Of a stretch of DNA of 64,000 nucleotides, positions 1 to 9,281 are shown in pieces. A program made the position numbers and the translations under genes. The stretch covers positions 372,001 through 436,000 of the forward strand of contig NZ_RZIS01000003.1 of NCBI RefSeq assembly GCF_005281835.1, in the 5' to 3' direction. The notes below the pieces were generated by a model. The model ran no database searches and was not told where the DNA came from. It saw nothing but the letters and a program-made list of their open reading frames with translations. Within the stretch, counting starts at the first letter, position 1. Each line of letters opens with the position of its first letter. This DNA comes from Vibrio profundi. GTDB taxonomy: Bacteria > Pseudomonadota > Gammaproteobacteria > Enterobacterales > Vibrionaceae.

Positions 1-206
1 TGAAGCATGATTCTTTTTTAGCTAAAGGGTGGGAGATTGTGCCTAACGAAGAGGACGAAAGTTCTTTCAGTAGGCAATACCCCGAGGTTACATGTGGTTC
101 AGGCTCAATGGAAATTTGTTCTGTAGGCTCTCGTCACGAACATCATTCAGTGGCTTTTGTTGTCATCGGTTTTAGTGATGAGCTAATTGTTTCTGAGGAA
201 TACTAA
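1..206 (+). CDS. hypothetical protein, 3' end only
   Basis: The frame is open from the window edge to a TAA at 204-206 and gives the last 67 residues of a protein. The tail ends IVSEEY and carries a GSGSMEICSVGSRHEHHS stretch followed by a hydrophobic AFVVIGF strand. I do not recognise the family. A hairpin with a T-run follows about 35 bases later, which supports this being a true gene end. The 5' part lies outside the window, so no function can be given. Confidence 0.6.
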   Translation, partial: KHDSFLAKGWEIVPNEEDESSFSRQYPEVTCGSGSMEICSVGSRHEHHSVAFVVIGFSDELIVSEEY

Positions 207-239
207 ATCTGTCTTTAATAAACGGGTTAAAACAGGTTT

Positions 240-268
240 CCAGCGATTGTTTTAATCGCTGGATTTTT
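240..268 (+). terminator. Rho-independent terminator
   Basis: A 9-bp perfect stem, CCAGCGATT (240-248) with AATCGCTGG (254-262), has a 5-base loop and is followed by ATTTTTC. It lies just after the partial gene ending at 206 and before the convergent TSUP gene. Confidence 0.8.
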
Positions 269-375
269 CATGCCCAAAACTGCGTTTCGTAAAAACGAAT
301 GCTGAGCTGTTTAGGTGCCAACAGCGTTAATACGTAATTTAAGTTGATCTAATCAGTATTCTTAAGCGTAAGGAC

Positions 376-1173
376 TTATGAAATAAAGCTGTAGTGACCG
401 ATTTGTTCGTACAGTAGTTTACCTGTCATCACGACCGTTACTGAGATGAATATTGGTCGGACTAAAGTATCGCCTTTTGAAATTACCATTTTGCTGCCAA
501 CCAAAGACCCAATGATTTGCCCCAGCCCCATGATTAATCCCACTGCATAATTCACATGGCCGACTGACATAAACAATAACAACGAAGCGATATTGCCCAT
601 TAGATTGAGTGGCTTCGTCATAATGGTGGCTTGTTTGGCTGTGTAGCCAAGTAAGGCGACAAATGCGACCATCCAGATAGATCCAGTACCAGGCCCGAAG
701 AACCCATTGTAAAATCCGATACTTAACCCACCGAAAATCATGAACTGCTTAACAGACAGTGTGGCTTCTGATGCTGAGGTGCTTTTCAATCGTTTAGAGA
801 ATATTGAATATACCGTTATTGCCACCATCAAAATTGGTAACAAGACTTCCAGTACTTCTTTGTCGAGTAGGTTTACCGAGAAAGCACCGACAGAGGCGCC
901 TATTGCAGTAAAAGCCAACCCAATAAGTAAACCTTGAGTATTCATCTGCTTGGTGAGGAAGAAGGTAATTGAAGTTGTAAGTTCACCAATCACGGCTTGC
1001 AGTCGGTTAGTACCTAGAACCGTCATAGGTGACATTCCCGATAGCATAAGGCTAGGGACGGTGATCAGCCCACCACCACCTGCAATCGCATCTACAGCGC
1101 CCGCAATGATCGAGATACAAAACAGCATGATTAATAACTCGCTACCTAATGCTGACCCAAACAAACTTTCCAT
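376..1173 (-). CDS. TSUP (TauE/SafE) family membrane transporter
   Basis: A 265-residue polytopic inner-membrane protein. The N-terminal segment GAVDAIAGGGGLITVPSLML, followed by a conserved LGTNRLQ stretch, is the hallmark of the TauE/SafE/YfcA (DUF81) family. A second family repeat appears near residue 150 (GFYNGFFGPGTGS). Family members export or import sulfite, sulfonates or other organic anions; the substrate here is unknown. I place the start at the internal ATG (MESLFG, 1173) because the 15 residues before it are polar and not family-like; a longer start at 1218 is possible. It is divergent from the LysR gene at 1275, its likely regulator. Confidence 0.85.
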   Translation of the reverse strand: MESLFGSALGSELLIMLFCISIIAGAVDAIAGGGGLITVPSLMLSGMSPMTVLGTNRLQAVIGELTTSITFFLTKQMNTQGLLIGLAFTAIGASVGAFSVNLLDKEVLEVLLPILMVAITVYSIFSKRLKSTSASEATLSVKQFMIFGGLSIGFYNGFFGPGTGSIWMVAFVALLGYTAKQATIMTKPLNLMGNIASLLLFMSVGHVNYAVGLIMGLGQIIGSLVGSKMVISKGDTLVRPIFISVTVVMTGKLLYEQIGHYSFIS

Positions 1174-1274
1174 TCTTGTATTCCTACTCAATAAAACAAT
1201 TGAGCGTATTTGTAACATTGATGTGTATGTAGTTAAATTAACGGAAAGTTACTCTATCATTTAGGTAAAACTTA

Positions 1275-2201
1275 ATGCTTACCTCTCAAGAGATTGAATT
1301 TTTCGTTAATGTTGCGTCGAGTAAGTCGTTAGCCGCCGCAGCGCGCAAAATGGATGTCACACCTCCTAGTGTTTCACAAAGGCTACAGTTAATTGAAAAG
1401 AAGCTAGAAACGACTTTGGTCGAGCGTAGTTCTAGGGCGATTTCTCTGACTGCTGAAGGGGAAACGTTAGCCAAACGTGGAAGAGTTTTACTCAATGAAC
1501 TTATGTCTCTAGAAGAGGATATATCCGCCACTAAAGAATCAATATCGGGATTACTCCGTATTACCTCGCCGATAGGTTTGGCTATTCAGCATATCGGGCC
1601 GATTGTTTCTGAGTTCCAGTTGCAGTACCCGCATATAAAGGTAGAGCTTGAGGTGTCTGACGCGCCAAAATGGCAAACACATAACAGCCCAGATCTAATG
1701 CTCTATATTGGCCATCTACAAGATTCGAATTTGAAGCGAGTGAAACTCAGATCCAACAGAAGAATGTTGTTGGCCGCTCCAAAGTACTTAAAATCGGCGC
1801 CGCCACTTAACCATCCGAATGATTTGGTCAATCATCGTTGCATCGTGCTTCGGGAAAATGATGAAGATGCAACGATGTGGCGCTTCCTTGATGAACAGGC
1901 CAATCAAACGTGTAGCGTAAGAGTTAAAGCCGCGCTATCTAGCAATGTTGGGCAAGTAATTAAAGATTGGTGTATCGCAGGCGGAGGAGTGATGCGGCGC
2001 TCGCATTGGGACGTTGTAAAAGAGTTAGAGTCGGGTGAGCTGGTTCATCTATTGCCAGACTTTACTTTTCCGGAAGCTGATATGGTGGCGTTGCTTGCGA
2101 CTGAAAGTAAAAGTCGTCCTAAAAAGGTTCAGGTATTTTTAGACTTTATGAAAGAACACTTAGGTCAGCGTTTAGATATCACAAGTATGAGTGGCGAATA
2201 G
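1275..2201 (+). CDS. LysR family transcriptional regulator
   Basis: A 308-residue protein with the LysR winged helix-turn-helix at residues 1-60 (FFVNVASSKSLAAAARKMDV, then PPSVSQRLQLIEKKL) and a periplasmic-binding-like effector domain from about residue 88. The C-terminal WCIAGGGVMRRSHWDV region matches the usual LysR effector fold. It is divergent from the TSUP transporter with about 100 bases between the starts, so local control of that transporter is the likely role. The effector is unknown. A strong bidirectional terminator follows. Confidence 0.9.
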   Translation: MLTSQEIEFFVNVASSKSLAAAARKMDVTPPSVSQRLQLIEKKLETTLVERSSRAISLTAEGETLAKRGRVLLNELMSLEEDISATKESISGLLRITSPIGLAIQHIGPIVSEFQLQYPHIKVELEVSDAPKWQTHNSPDLMLYIGHLQDSNLKRVKLRSNRRMLLAAPKYLKSAPPLNHPNDLVNHRCIVLRENDEDATMWRFLDEQANQTCSVRVKAALSSNVGQVIKDWCIAGGGVMRRSHWDVVKELESGELVHLLPDFTFPEADMVALLATESKSRPKKVQVFLDFMKEHLGQRLDITSMSGE

Positions 2202-2293
2202 TTTGAGTGCCATTGTAGTTAATTGCCGCGCGTGGAATCTGGTTATCGTCGTATTCTGGTTTAGTCGGCAATACTCGACATGAGACTTGTGAT

Positions 2294-2320
2294 AAAGCCT
2301 AAGCGTTTGGCTTAGGCTTT
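2294..2320. terminator. bidirectional terminator
   Basis: Perfect 11-bp stem AAAGCCTAAGC (2294-2304) with GCTTAGGCTTT (2310-2320). It sits between the convergent LysR gene (ending 2201) and the FAD monooxygenase gene (stop at 2335). A-tracts and T-tracts on both sides suit termination in both directions. Confidence 0.75.
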
Positions 2321-2334
2321 GAATGGTGGAATGT

Positions 2335-3462
2335 TTAGAAAGGGGATTCGCTATTTACTTGGGTAAACGCCTGGTAAAGCTCAGCCACTTCCAACGGATC
2401 GAATGCTTCTTTGTAGGTCAATTCACTTAGGCGGTGGGTGATCTCTTGTAGTTTGTGAGAGCGAGCCTGAGTGCGTTTTTGGTAACGTTTGAATGCATCT
2501 TGTGTGTGATTGAAGTTCGACGATAAACATTGCGCTAGCACATATGCGTTTTCAATGCCTAGGCTGAAGCCGATTCCCATCGTCGGTAATACTGCGCAGC
2601 ATGAATCTCCCAGCAGTACTGCGTTGTCGCGATACCAATTATTGAATGGAGCAATATCAGTTAGCGGTGAAGGCATGATTTTCGATTCAGGGGTCTCTTT
2701 AATCATATCCAGTAAGAATGGTGAATAATGAGAGAACTTAGATAGTATCGTGTCTTTGTTGAGTGTTTCATTTGGTTCAACTGAGCATGCAGCAAACCAA
2801 TATTTCCCCTGAGTTTCGCGATCATAGGTGTAAGTCACAATACGTGATTTGTCACCAGCAAACACATAGCATTCGTCGTCACTAATTTGGTCGGCTTGGT
2901 AATCAATAGTACCGCGACAGCAATATACGTTAGGTTGTCTTAGCGTTACATCCGGCGCGACAAACTTACGAACCTGTGAGAACACACCGTCAGCGCCTAC
3001 AATTACATCCGCTTCGAGTGGTTCACCGTTGATCAGAATCGTCGCTTTCCCGTTGTCGCTGTTATTTTCAACGGTACAGTGCTGATTAGTCATGATAATA
3101 TCGTCACCTAGCTCATCTAGTAACAATTGATACAAGCGGCTTCGATGAAACAACCCAATAGGTGCATTAGCGTGAGTAGGTGAGTCGCCCATATCTAGAC
3201 GATTGATAAGCTGGCCGCTAGCGGTTTGTGTATTGATGAGGTGGACCTGATTACATGAAGCTTTCACCTTATTCACCCCGACGAGTGAGGCGAGAACTTG
3301 CATGCCTTCTGGCCACATTATGATGCCCGTGCCATCTGCACGAGGCTGTTCAGCCTTTTCGTAAATACGAGCTTGGATGCCAAATTTTTTAAGCGCTAAC
3401 GCAAGTGCTAGGCCGTTTAAGCCTGCTCCAACAATAGCAACATTTAGACGTTGATTTTCCAT
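2335..3462 (-). CDS. FAD-dependent monooxygenase
   Basis: A 375-residue flavoprotein of the salicylate/urate hydroxylase type (class A flavin monooxygenases). The N-terminal dinucleotide-binding motif is VAIVGAGLNGLALALAL (near residues 8-24), a DG motif is at VGADGVFSQVR, and the second FAD motif is VLLGDSCCAVLPTMGIGFSL. In relatives this motif usually reads GDAAH; here Cys replaces the His, which is unusual. I chose the start at 3462 because GGAGAAAGTC precedes it at good spacing; the longer frame to 3516 lacks this. It follows the LysR gene at 3616-4563 on the same strand with about a 150-base gap, so co-regulation is plausible. The substrate, probably an aromatic or heterocyclic compound, is unknown. 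Confidence 0.85.
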   Translation of the reverse strand: MENQRLNVAIVGAGLNGLALALALKKFGIQARIYEKAEQPRADGTGIIMWPEGMQVLASLVGVNKVKASCNQVHLINTQTASGQLINRLDMGDSPTHANAPIGLFHRSRLYQLLLDELGDDIIMTNQHCTVENNSDNGKATILINGEPLEADVIVGADGVFSQVRKFVAPDVTLRQPNVYCCRGTIDYQADQISDDECYVFAGDKSRIVTYTYDRETQGKYWFAACSVEPNETLNKDTILSKFSHYSPFLLDMIKETPESKIMPSPLTDIAPFNNWYRDNAVLLGDSCCAVLPTMGIGFSLGIENAYVLAQCLSSNFNHTQDAFKRYQKRTQARSHKLQEITHRLSELTYKEAFDPLEVAELYQAFTQVNSESPF

Positions 3463-3615
3463 GACTTTCTCCGAAGTGTAGCGCCAGATTATGGTTTCCA
3501 GCTGCGTGCGTACCATATGGTATTCGTAGTGAGAAAGAAACCCGATTAGTGGTTTTTACAGAGAACGTCAAAGTAATCGAAGATAGCTGCTTATTATTTG
3601 TTAGATTATGGGTGA

Positions 3616-4563
3616 CTAATCGATCACACCACACCACTGGTATTGTTTCGCTAAGTGTCTCAGGGTGTTGATTTCTTGTTCCGTTTCTTGCTTTAACCAT
3701 TCAATGAGATCGTCAATCACTTCTGAATGGGTGCGCTGGTGACCATAGTATGTCCATGCGCTGCGTTGAATTTTTGCGTGTTGAGGGCAGTATAAAAAGC
3801 CACGTTCCAGTTCTTGTAAGACCAACAATAGGTCGGTGACGGTCGCACCTTGGCCCGATAAGCATGCACTGAGCGCCAAATCTAGCGACAGGAAACTCGT
3901 ATTTCGAACCCTTGTTGAAGGAGGAAATTCGACGTCGGCTAACCAAACTTTCCAGTCATGGTGGTCTAGTGTTGGGTGTAGCCTTGGCATAGTGAGGATA
4001 GAATCGAGGTCAGGCAGATCTGACGCGATATTTTTAGCGCAAACGGGCGCCATAAACTCTTCACGTAAATAGAAGACGTTTGGCTTGTTTTCATAGTGAT
4101 TTTTCAATCGAGTATGGAAAATCAATAAGTCATAGTCTTTGCTTTCGAGTGCCTCGTCTTCTTCTATCACCGGAATGATGACGATCTCGTAGTCTGGGTA
4201 ACGTTCGTTTAGCACCATTACTTTTGAAATGAGCACGCGCGTAGCAAAACTTAACGCCGCTTTAATCACGATTCTTTTCTGTTTCGGTGCTTTCCAAGAA
4301 CCAATTAAAGACTCCAAAGAAGCGTAGTTGTCCCTTAATACTAGATAGAGCTCTTCACCTTGAGTCGTGAGTGAAATTGCTCGATGCTGCCGAACTACTA
4401 AGGATACGCTCAGCTCATCCTCAAGTTGTTTTACCTGACGACTGACGGCGCTCTGAGTGACATTAAGCTCATCGGCTGCTAGCGTAAAACTCATCAGCCT
4501 TGCAACAGATTCGAACGCTCTTAATCCGTTGTGTGAATAAGGTAAATTTGAATAAGGGGTCAT
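3616..4563 (-). CDS. LysR family regulator, GcvA-like
   Basis: 315 residues. The N-terminal helix-turn-helix (LRAFESVARLMSFTLAADEL, then VTQSAVSRQVKQLEDEL) has the wording typical of the GcvA-like branch of LysR proteins. The effector-binding domain follows from about residue 95. It is transcribed away from the MATE exporter (start 4665) with about 100 bases between them and towards the FAD monooxygenase, so it could control either or both. The effector is unknown. Confidence 0.9.
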   Translation of the reverse strand: MTPYSNLPYSHNGLRAFESVARLMSFTLAADELNVTQSAVSRQVKQLEDELSVSLVVRQHRAISLTTQGEELYLVLRDNYASLESLIGSWKAPKQKRIVIKAALSFATRVLISKVMVLNERYPDYEIVIIPVIEEDEALESKDYDLLIFHTRLKNHYENKPNVFYLREEFMAPVCAKNIASDLPDLDSILTMPRLHPTLDHHDWKVWLADVEFPPSTRVRNTSFLSLDLALSACLSGQGATVTDLLLVLQELERGFLYCPQHAKIQRSAWTYYGHQRTHSEVIDDLIEWLKQETEQEINTLRHLAKQYQWCGVID

Positions 4564-4664
4564 AATGTGTTCGCATGAGTTTTTGGAATGTTAGATTGAC
4601 AGATAAATCAATTGAGCACCATCATTATAAGTCGTATTTTTGAGCCAAATATACTGAGGCTCGT

Positions 4665-6023
4665 ATGAACAAAATTCTTTCTCTTGCATTCCCATTGATC
4701 ATTTCACAATTGATCTCCATGGCACTGGTGTTAACCGATGTATGGATGATGTCGCGCATTAGCGTTTCTGCGCTGGCCGCTGGTGGCTTAGGTGCGTCAA
4801 TCTACTTCTTTATTTTTATCGTCGGCAGCTCGACAGTTGGTTGTGTCGCAAACCTAATTGCAATTGCGTATGGTCAGAGAGTCGCTAGGCCAGAACACGG
4901 CAACAAACAAATACGCTTAGCAGTTAAAGGGGCAGTGTTATTGTCGTTTGTCATGAGTGCTATTTTGATGGCGTGCTTCTGGATGGCGCCAATGGTGTTA
5001 GAAGCTGCGAAACAGCCCCAAGAAGTGATCACACTGGCAATGGAATATGTGCATGCGCTGAAGTGGGTAATGCTTCCATCTTTAATTTTGTTGGTTCTAC
5101 GAGGCCTAACGAGCGCGTTTGGTAACGTACGCTCAATCCTTGTCATGTCAGTCATCACTGTGGTGCTAAACGTGCCAATTAGCTATGTGATGACGTTTGA
5201 ATTCGATATGGGCTTAACGGGTTTAGGCTTAGGTACTGCGATTGCTGCGCTTATTGTGATGTTGGGTTACACCTGGTGGGTGTTCAAACAGGCAGAGTTT
5301 TCTTCTTTTGCTCCTTGGCTTAACTTAGAAGAGTATTCGTTCAAGCTGATGACACCATTATTGTTAATGGGTTTACCTATTGCGGTAGCGGCGCTGCTTG
5401 AGCACGGGCTTATTTACGGTGGCACTTTAATGGCCGGTACTATTAGTATCGCTTCGTTGGCATTGCACCAAATTTTGCTTCAATGCTTGAGCTTCACATG
5501 GAACTTCAATTTTGGCTTTTCTCAAGCAGCTGCAATCTTGGTTGGTCGAGATTACGGCCAGCAAAATTATGATGGTATTAAACGAACTTCGATTCAAAGC
5601 TTCGTGTTAGTAACGGCATTGAGCGTAGTGCTATCGGGTATATTCATCATTTGGCCTGAAGTGATTGCAGAGCTATTTAAGCTAGATGATGGCACTAATG
5701 GAATGTCTACGTTATTGACATCGGTGATTTGGGTCGTGGCATTGTGTTTTATTGTTGATGCGTGGCAGTTGCTTGCAATTAATTTACTACGTGGAATGAA
5801 GATCGTTTCTATGCCAACTGTGATGACGGCGATTGGCTATTGGTTGTTTGGTTTACCCGCAGCATGGTTGTTGATGGATGCATATCAATTAGCAGGTATC
5901 TGGGCTGGTATCGGAGTGGGATTAGGCGTGACAGGAGTCTTGCTATTGGTGCACTTAATGGTCGTCCTTCGCAAACACAAAGCGCCGACAGCTCCACAAA
6001 CAGGCTTGTGTAGCGCTTCATAA
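4665..6023 (+). CDS. MATE family efflux transporter
   Basis: 452 residues with about 12 membrane segments in two halves. The start SLAFPLIISQLISMALVLTD and the internal LRGLTSAFGNVR and LRGMKIVSMPT stretches are typical of the MATE (NorM-like) multidrug exporters. These use a sodium or proton gradient to expel cationic drugs or metabolites. The length is normal for the family. It is divergent from the GcvA-like LysR gene. The substrate cannot be read from sequence. Confidence 0.9.
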   Translation: MNKILSLAFPLIISQLISMALVLTDVWMMSRISVSALAAGGLGASIYFFIFIVGSSTVGCVANLIAIAYGQRVARPEHGNKQIRLAVKGAVLLSFVMSAILMACFWMAPMVLEAAKQPQEVITLAMEYVHALKWVMLPSLILLVLRGLTSAFGNVRSILVMSVITVVLNVPISYVMTFEFDMGLTGLGLGTAIAALIVMLGYTWWVFKQAEFSSFAPWLNLEEYSFKLMTPLLLMGLPIAVAALLEHGLIYGGTLMAGTISIASLALHQILLQCLSFTWNFNFGFSQAAAILVGRDYGQQNYDGIKRTSIQSFVLVTALSVVLSGIFIIWPEVIAELFKLDDGTNGMSTLLTSVIWVVALCFIVDAWQLLAINLLRGMKIVSMPTVMTAIGYWLFGLPAAWLLMDAYQLAGIWAGIGVGLGVTGVLLLVHLMVVLRKHKAPTAPQTGLCSAS

Positions 6024-6033
6024 TGTCTTTCAG

Positions 6034-6059
6034 CCACTGATGTCGAATGGTATCAGTGG
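6034..6059 (+). terminator. hairpin after MATE gene, possible terminator
   Basis: 8-bp perfect stem CCACTGAT (6034-6041) with ATCAGTGG (6052-6059) and a 10-base loop, ten bases after the MATE stop codon. There is no clear T-run after it, so termination is uncertain. Confidence 0.4.
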
Positions 6060-6246
6060 TTAATCATACTGAGTGCTTGCTCTTTGCTTCTATACTTTGA
6101 ATTACTCGCGGCTTTAATTTATTGAAATAATGTAGCGAGCCAAGGTGTTGATAATAGAGAGGCAGCTAGGCGGCGGATTTTATATTGTCGTATTTATAGC
6201 CTCATAGTAACATCGCGGCAGCTATGAGTGTGAAGGGTACCTCGGT

Positions 6247-8178
6247 ATGAGAAATGGCGTATTGCTGTCAGTATTGGTCGTTGGTTTTATCGCGTTGACT
6301 GCGGTTACAGTAGACACGGTATTACTCCAACCAGACAGCGCAGCTTCTTCAAGCATCGCACCGTTTGATCCAGAAGACGAACTCAATCTCTCACCGATAG
6401 GTCGAGAGTTAATATCGATTCACCGACTTGCTAAAACAGACTCCGTGCAGGCTTTAGAACTGCTTTCCTCGTTACAAGAACAATTCGAACAAACATTTAC
6501 TCCTACTCAAAAAGCGTATTGGCTACTCACGCGAATGAACATTGCATATCGCCAGCAAGAGCTTGCGCTTGTACCTAGTTTAACGACTCAGCTAACGGAC
6601 TTAGAACAAGCGAACCATTTAGATTGGCTTAAGGCGCAGTTACTGAGCAGTGAAGCGGTAAGGCAAGTCCAACACGGAGAACTGGAAGACGCGAACGAGT
6701 TAATTGAGCGGGCAATTAAAGTCGCAGAAGATATTAACGCGCTATTTCTATTGCCAAAAGCTTACAATGCCGCTGGGTATGTAAGTAACTCTATGAATCA
6801 GCTAATTGAAGCGCAACACTATTTTACTCGAGGCCTACGAGTGGCGAGAGAGCTTGGTGATGAGCAATATATTAGTACGATTCTCAATAATTTGGCGCTG
6901 TTATATTTGCACATAGAAAAATGGGATAAAGCTCTTGAGTATCTAAAGCAAGCTCATGACTTAGCTGTAAAGAATGGCGTTGACCAACCAGAAACTTTGC
7001 AAATAATCATGCTCAATACCTCTTATGTTTACAAAAAGCTGGGTAACGTTGAGCAAGCATTGCGTGCATACAAAGAGTCGCTGCAGTATTACGACGAAAA
7101 TAACGCTGATGTTCGTCAGAAGATGATCAAGCTAAAAGGTGACGCAGAGATATCCTTATTGGTAGACGACTTTGCTACCGCGAACAGTGCTTCGTCTCAA
7201 TGTATTAGTCTGCCGTTGGCGCAAAGCTATCCACTTGAATACGGGCAGTGCCATTTACTCAAGTCGAGAGCATTATTCGAAACTGGGGAATATGAGCAAG
7301 CTCTGGTTACCATCAATGCTGCAATTGTCACTTTCCAGTCAATAGACCATGATCGCTGGTTGATTCGAGCGTATGAGCATAAATCTAAGGTATTTGAACG
7401 CTTGGATGAACCTCAATTAGCGTTAGAGATGTATCGAACTTTTCATCATGAAGACAAACAGCAACTTTTGACTAAAGTGTACGATTTGGAGCGCGCGTTC
7501 GCCACTGAGCAAGTACAGCAAGAAAAGGAATTGCTGGATGTAGAAAAGAAATTGACCGAGCTGCAGTTAAGTAAGGAAAAGTTGAGATTGCAGTTGGCTT
7601 ATGTATGGATAGGTTTGGTTGCTGCCGTGCTTGTATTGGTTTTACGTAAGGCCTTTTCTGTCGAAACTAAGAATAAAGAACTGGAAACGCTCTCCAATGT
7701 TGATCAACTGACCAAGTTAAACAACCGCCGTTTCTATCATAATCAATTGTCATCAAATGGGGTGCTGGATGCAGAGGTTTTGTATCGAGTCGTACTCTTG
7801 GATTTGGACCACTTCAAACAAGTTAACGATAAGCATGGTCATGACGTGGGCGACGAAGTTTTGATAGAGACCGCCAAACGTTTAAAGAACCTAGCCGCAG
7901 AGAGTGAATTATTGATCCGTTGGGGAGGGGAAGAATTCCTATTGCTAATTAAAGACGATGTGATAGTCGAGCAGCGCGTCCATCAGGTATTAGAAATCAT
8001 AAACCAGTCACCGTATGTAACAGCTGTGGGTGAACTTGATATCACGACGTCCATTGGGGTGAGTTTGCCTGCATCGTCAGCTGAATTGTCCAATGATGAC
8101 GGGTATTTCCGAAAGGCCGATCAGAACTTATATGAAGCAAAACGCTCGGGGCGGAATAGAGCCGTTTTTCCTTTATAA
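6247..8178 (+). CDS. TPR-repeat diguanylate cyclase (GGDEF)
   Basis: 643 residues. A hydrophobic N-terminal segment (residues 4-26) is followed by a long helical region with tetratricopeptide-like repeats (about 80-420, for example AYNAAGYVSNSMNQLIEAQH and YEQALVTINAAI), a coiled coil, a membrane segment (about 450-470) and a C-terminal GGDEF domain. The active-site loop is RWGGEEF near residues 558-564, so cyclase activity (2 GTP to c-di-GMP) is expected. I see no RxxD inhibitory site at the usual place before the loop. The TPR part is predicted to be periplasmic and probably senses a protein or ligand. It is a single gene with no obvious partner. Confidence 0.9.
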   Translation: MRNGVLLSVLVVGFIALTAVTVDTVLLQPDSAASSSIAPFDPEDELNLSPIGRELISIHRLAKTDSVQALELLSSLQEQFEQTFTPTQKAYWLLTRMNIAYRQQELALVPSLTTQLTDLEQANHLDWLKAQLLSSEAVRQVQHGELEDANELIERAIKVAEDINALFLLPKAYNAAGYVSNSMNQLIEAQHYFTRGLRVARELGDEQYISTILNNLALLYLHIEKWDKALEYLKQAHDLAVKNGVDQPETLQIIMLNTSYVYKKLGNVEQALRAYKESLQYYDENNADVRQKMIKLKGDAEISLLVDDFATANSASSQCISLPLAQSYPLEYGQCHLLKSRALFETGEYEQALVTINAAIVTFQSIDHDRWLIRAYEHKSKVFERLDEPQLALEMYRTFHHEDKQQLLTKVYDLERAFATEQVQQEKELLDVEKKLTELQLSKEKLRLQLAYVWIGLVAAVLVLVLRKAFSVETKNKELETLSNVDQLTKLNNRRFYHNQLSSNGVLDAEVLYRVVLLDLDHFKQVNDKHGHDVGDEVLIETAKRLKNLAAESELLIRWGGEEFLLLIKDDVIVEQRVHQVLEIINQSPYVTAVGELDITTSIGVSLPASSAELSNDDGYFRKADQNLYEAKRSGRNRAVFPL

Positions 8179-8310
8179 TCTCTAGATTTACCTAATAAAA
8201 AACTAGTGTTGAATTTGTAATAAAAGTATTGTTTTATAATAACCTATACTGATAGATATAATACTTATAATGCCGTGTGATTTGGCACACGATATGCGCG
8301 TAATTCAGGG

Positions 8311-9156
8311 ATGGAAGTAGTGGCTGCACAGGCATATTTTAGCAATATTGGCAAATTTAGAAGCAGCGTTGCTTCCGCTTTATTGCTGTTTTCAATTTTA
8401 TTTAGTGTGCTCATTAGCACTCAGTCTAAAGCTCAAACACTCAAAATCGGTGTCGGTGAGTGGCCTCCGTACATTTCAGAAAGCATTGAAAAAAACGGAT
8501 TCCTCACTGATTTGATTGTCGATATTCTAGCCGAGGCAGGTTACGACTCTGAGGTGATGTTTTTCCCGTGGAAACGAGCATACAGCAACGGGGTCAAAGG
8601 AAACATCAACCTAACTGCTGTATGGATGTATAAACCTGAGCGTGCGGCAGATTACTACTACAGTGATCCGATATTAACCGAGCAATTTGTCTTCTTTCAT
8701 TTAAAAGACAAGCCATTCGATTGGAATCAGCTTGAGCAGTTGTGGGCCTACACAATAGGTGGCGATATCAAGTACAGCTATGGTGCTGAGTTCGATAGCT
8801 TGTTAGCAAGCGAAAAGCTCACCATGGTGCGTGAGCATTCCCCTGAACTTAATTTTAGAAAGCTTATCAAAGGCCGTACTGATTTATACATTCAAGAAGT
8901 GAACGTTGGCTACTCGACATTGATGACAGAGCTTGCTGACAAAAGGCCATTAGTTACCCACCATCCAAAGCCAGTGTTAAATAACTATAGCTACGTGCTT
9001 TTCCCTAAAAGCCTTGAAGGTAGTCCAGAGTTACTTAAAAACTTTAACGCGAAACTAAAAGAATTCCGTGAAAGCGGGAAATACCAAACTTATTTTGATG
9101 CGTTCAAAAGTGAGCAATACCCTTTGAAAAACACTCAGGCTGAACGAGCAGAGTAA
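8311..9156 (+). CDS. periplasmic solute-binding protein, amino-acid-type (SBP_bac_3)
   Basis: 281 residues with an N-terminal signal peptide ending near TQSKAQ (residue 42). The mature protein begins LKIGVGEWPPYI, followed by GFLTDLIVDILAEAGYDSEV, the usual opening of family-3 solute-binding proteins. No permease or ATPase gene is nearby, so it is an orphan. Such orphans in Vibrio may serve a distant ABC transporter or a sensor. The ribosome-binding site before the ATG at 8311 is weak; a GTG at 8323, preceded by GGAAG, is an alternative start. Confidence 0.8.
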   Translation: MEVVAAQAYFSNIGKFRSSVASALLLFSILFSVLISTQSKAQTLKIGVGEWPPYISESIEKNGFLTDLIVDILAEAGYDSEVMFFPWKRAYSNGVKGNINLTAVWMYKPERAADYYYSDPILTEQFVFFHLKDKPFDWNQLEQLWAYTIGGDIKYSYGAEFDSLLASEKLTMVREHSPELNFRKLIKGRTDLYIQEVNVGYSTLMTELADKRPLVTHHPKPVLNNYSYVLFPKSLEGSPELLKNFNAKLKEFRESGKYQTYFDAFKSEQYPLKNTQAERAE

Positions 9157-9281
9157 GCTGTCTTTTGTGCGCCAACTAACCACTAAGTGATACCCCCTAA
9201 AAAGGGGCATACGAAATCCTTGTTTCGTTAACCACCCCTTCAAACGTAGCACAGGAGCCATAAGGCGTTTTCGTTCCAGAG

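Noticed and set aside
8283..8297. A sigma-54-like match, TGGCACACGATATGC, before the solute-binding protein gene
   Set aside because: Transcription would start within a few bases of the ATG at 8311 and leave almost no leader, unless a downstream GTG is used. One base also differs in the -12 part. The evidence is too weak to list.
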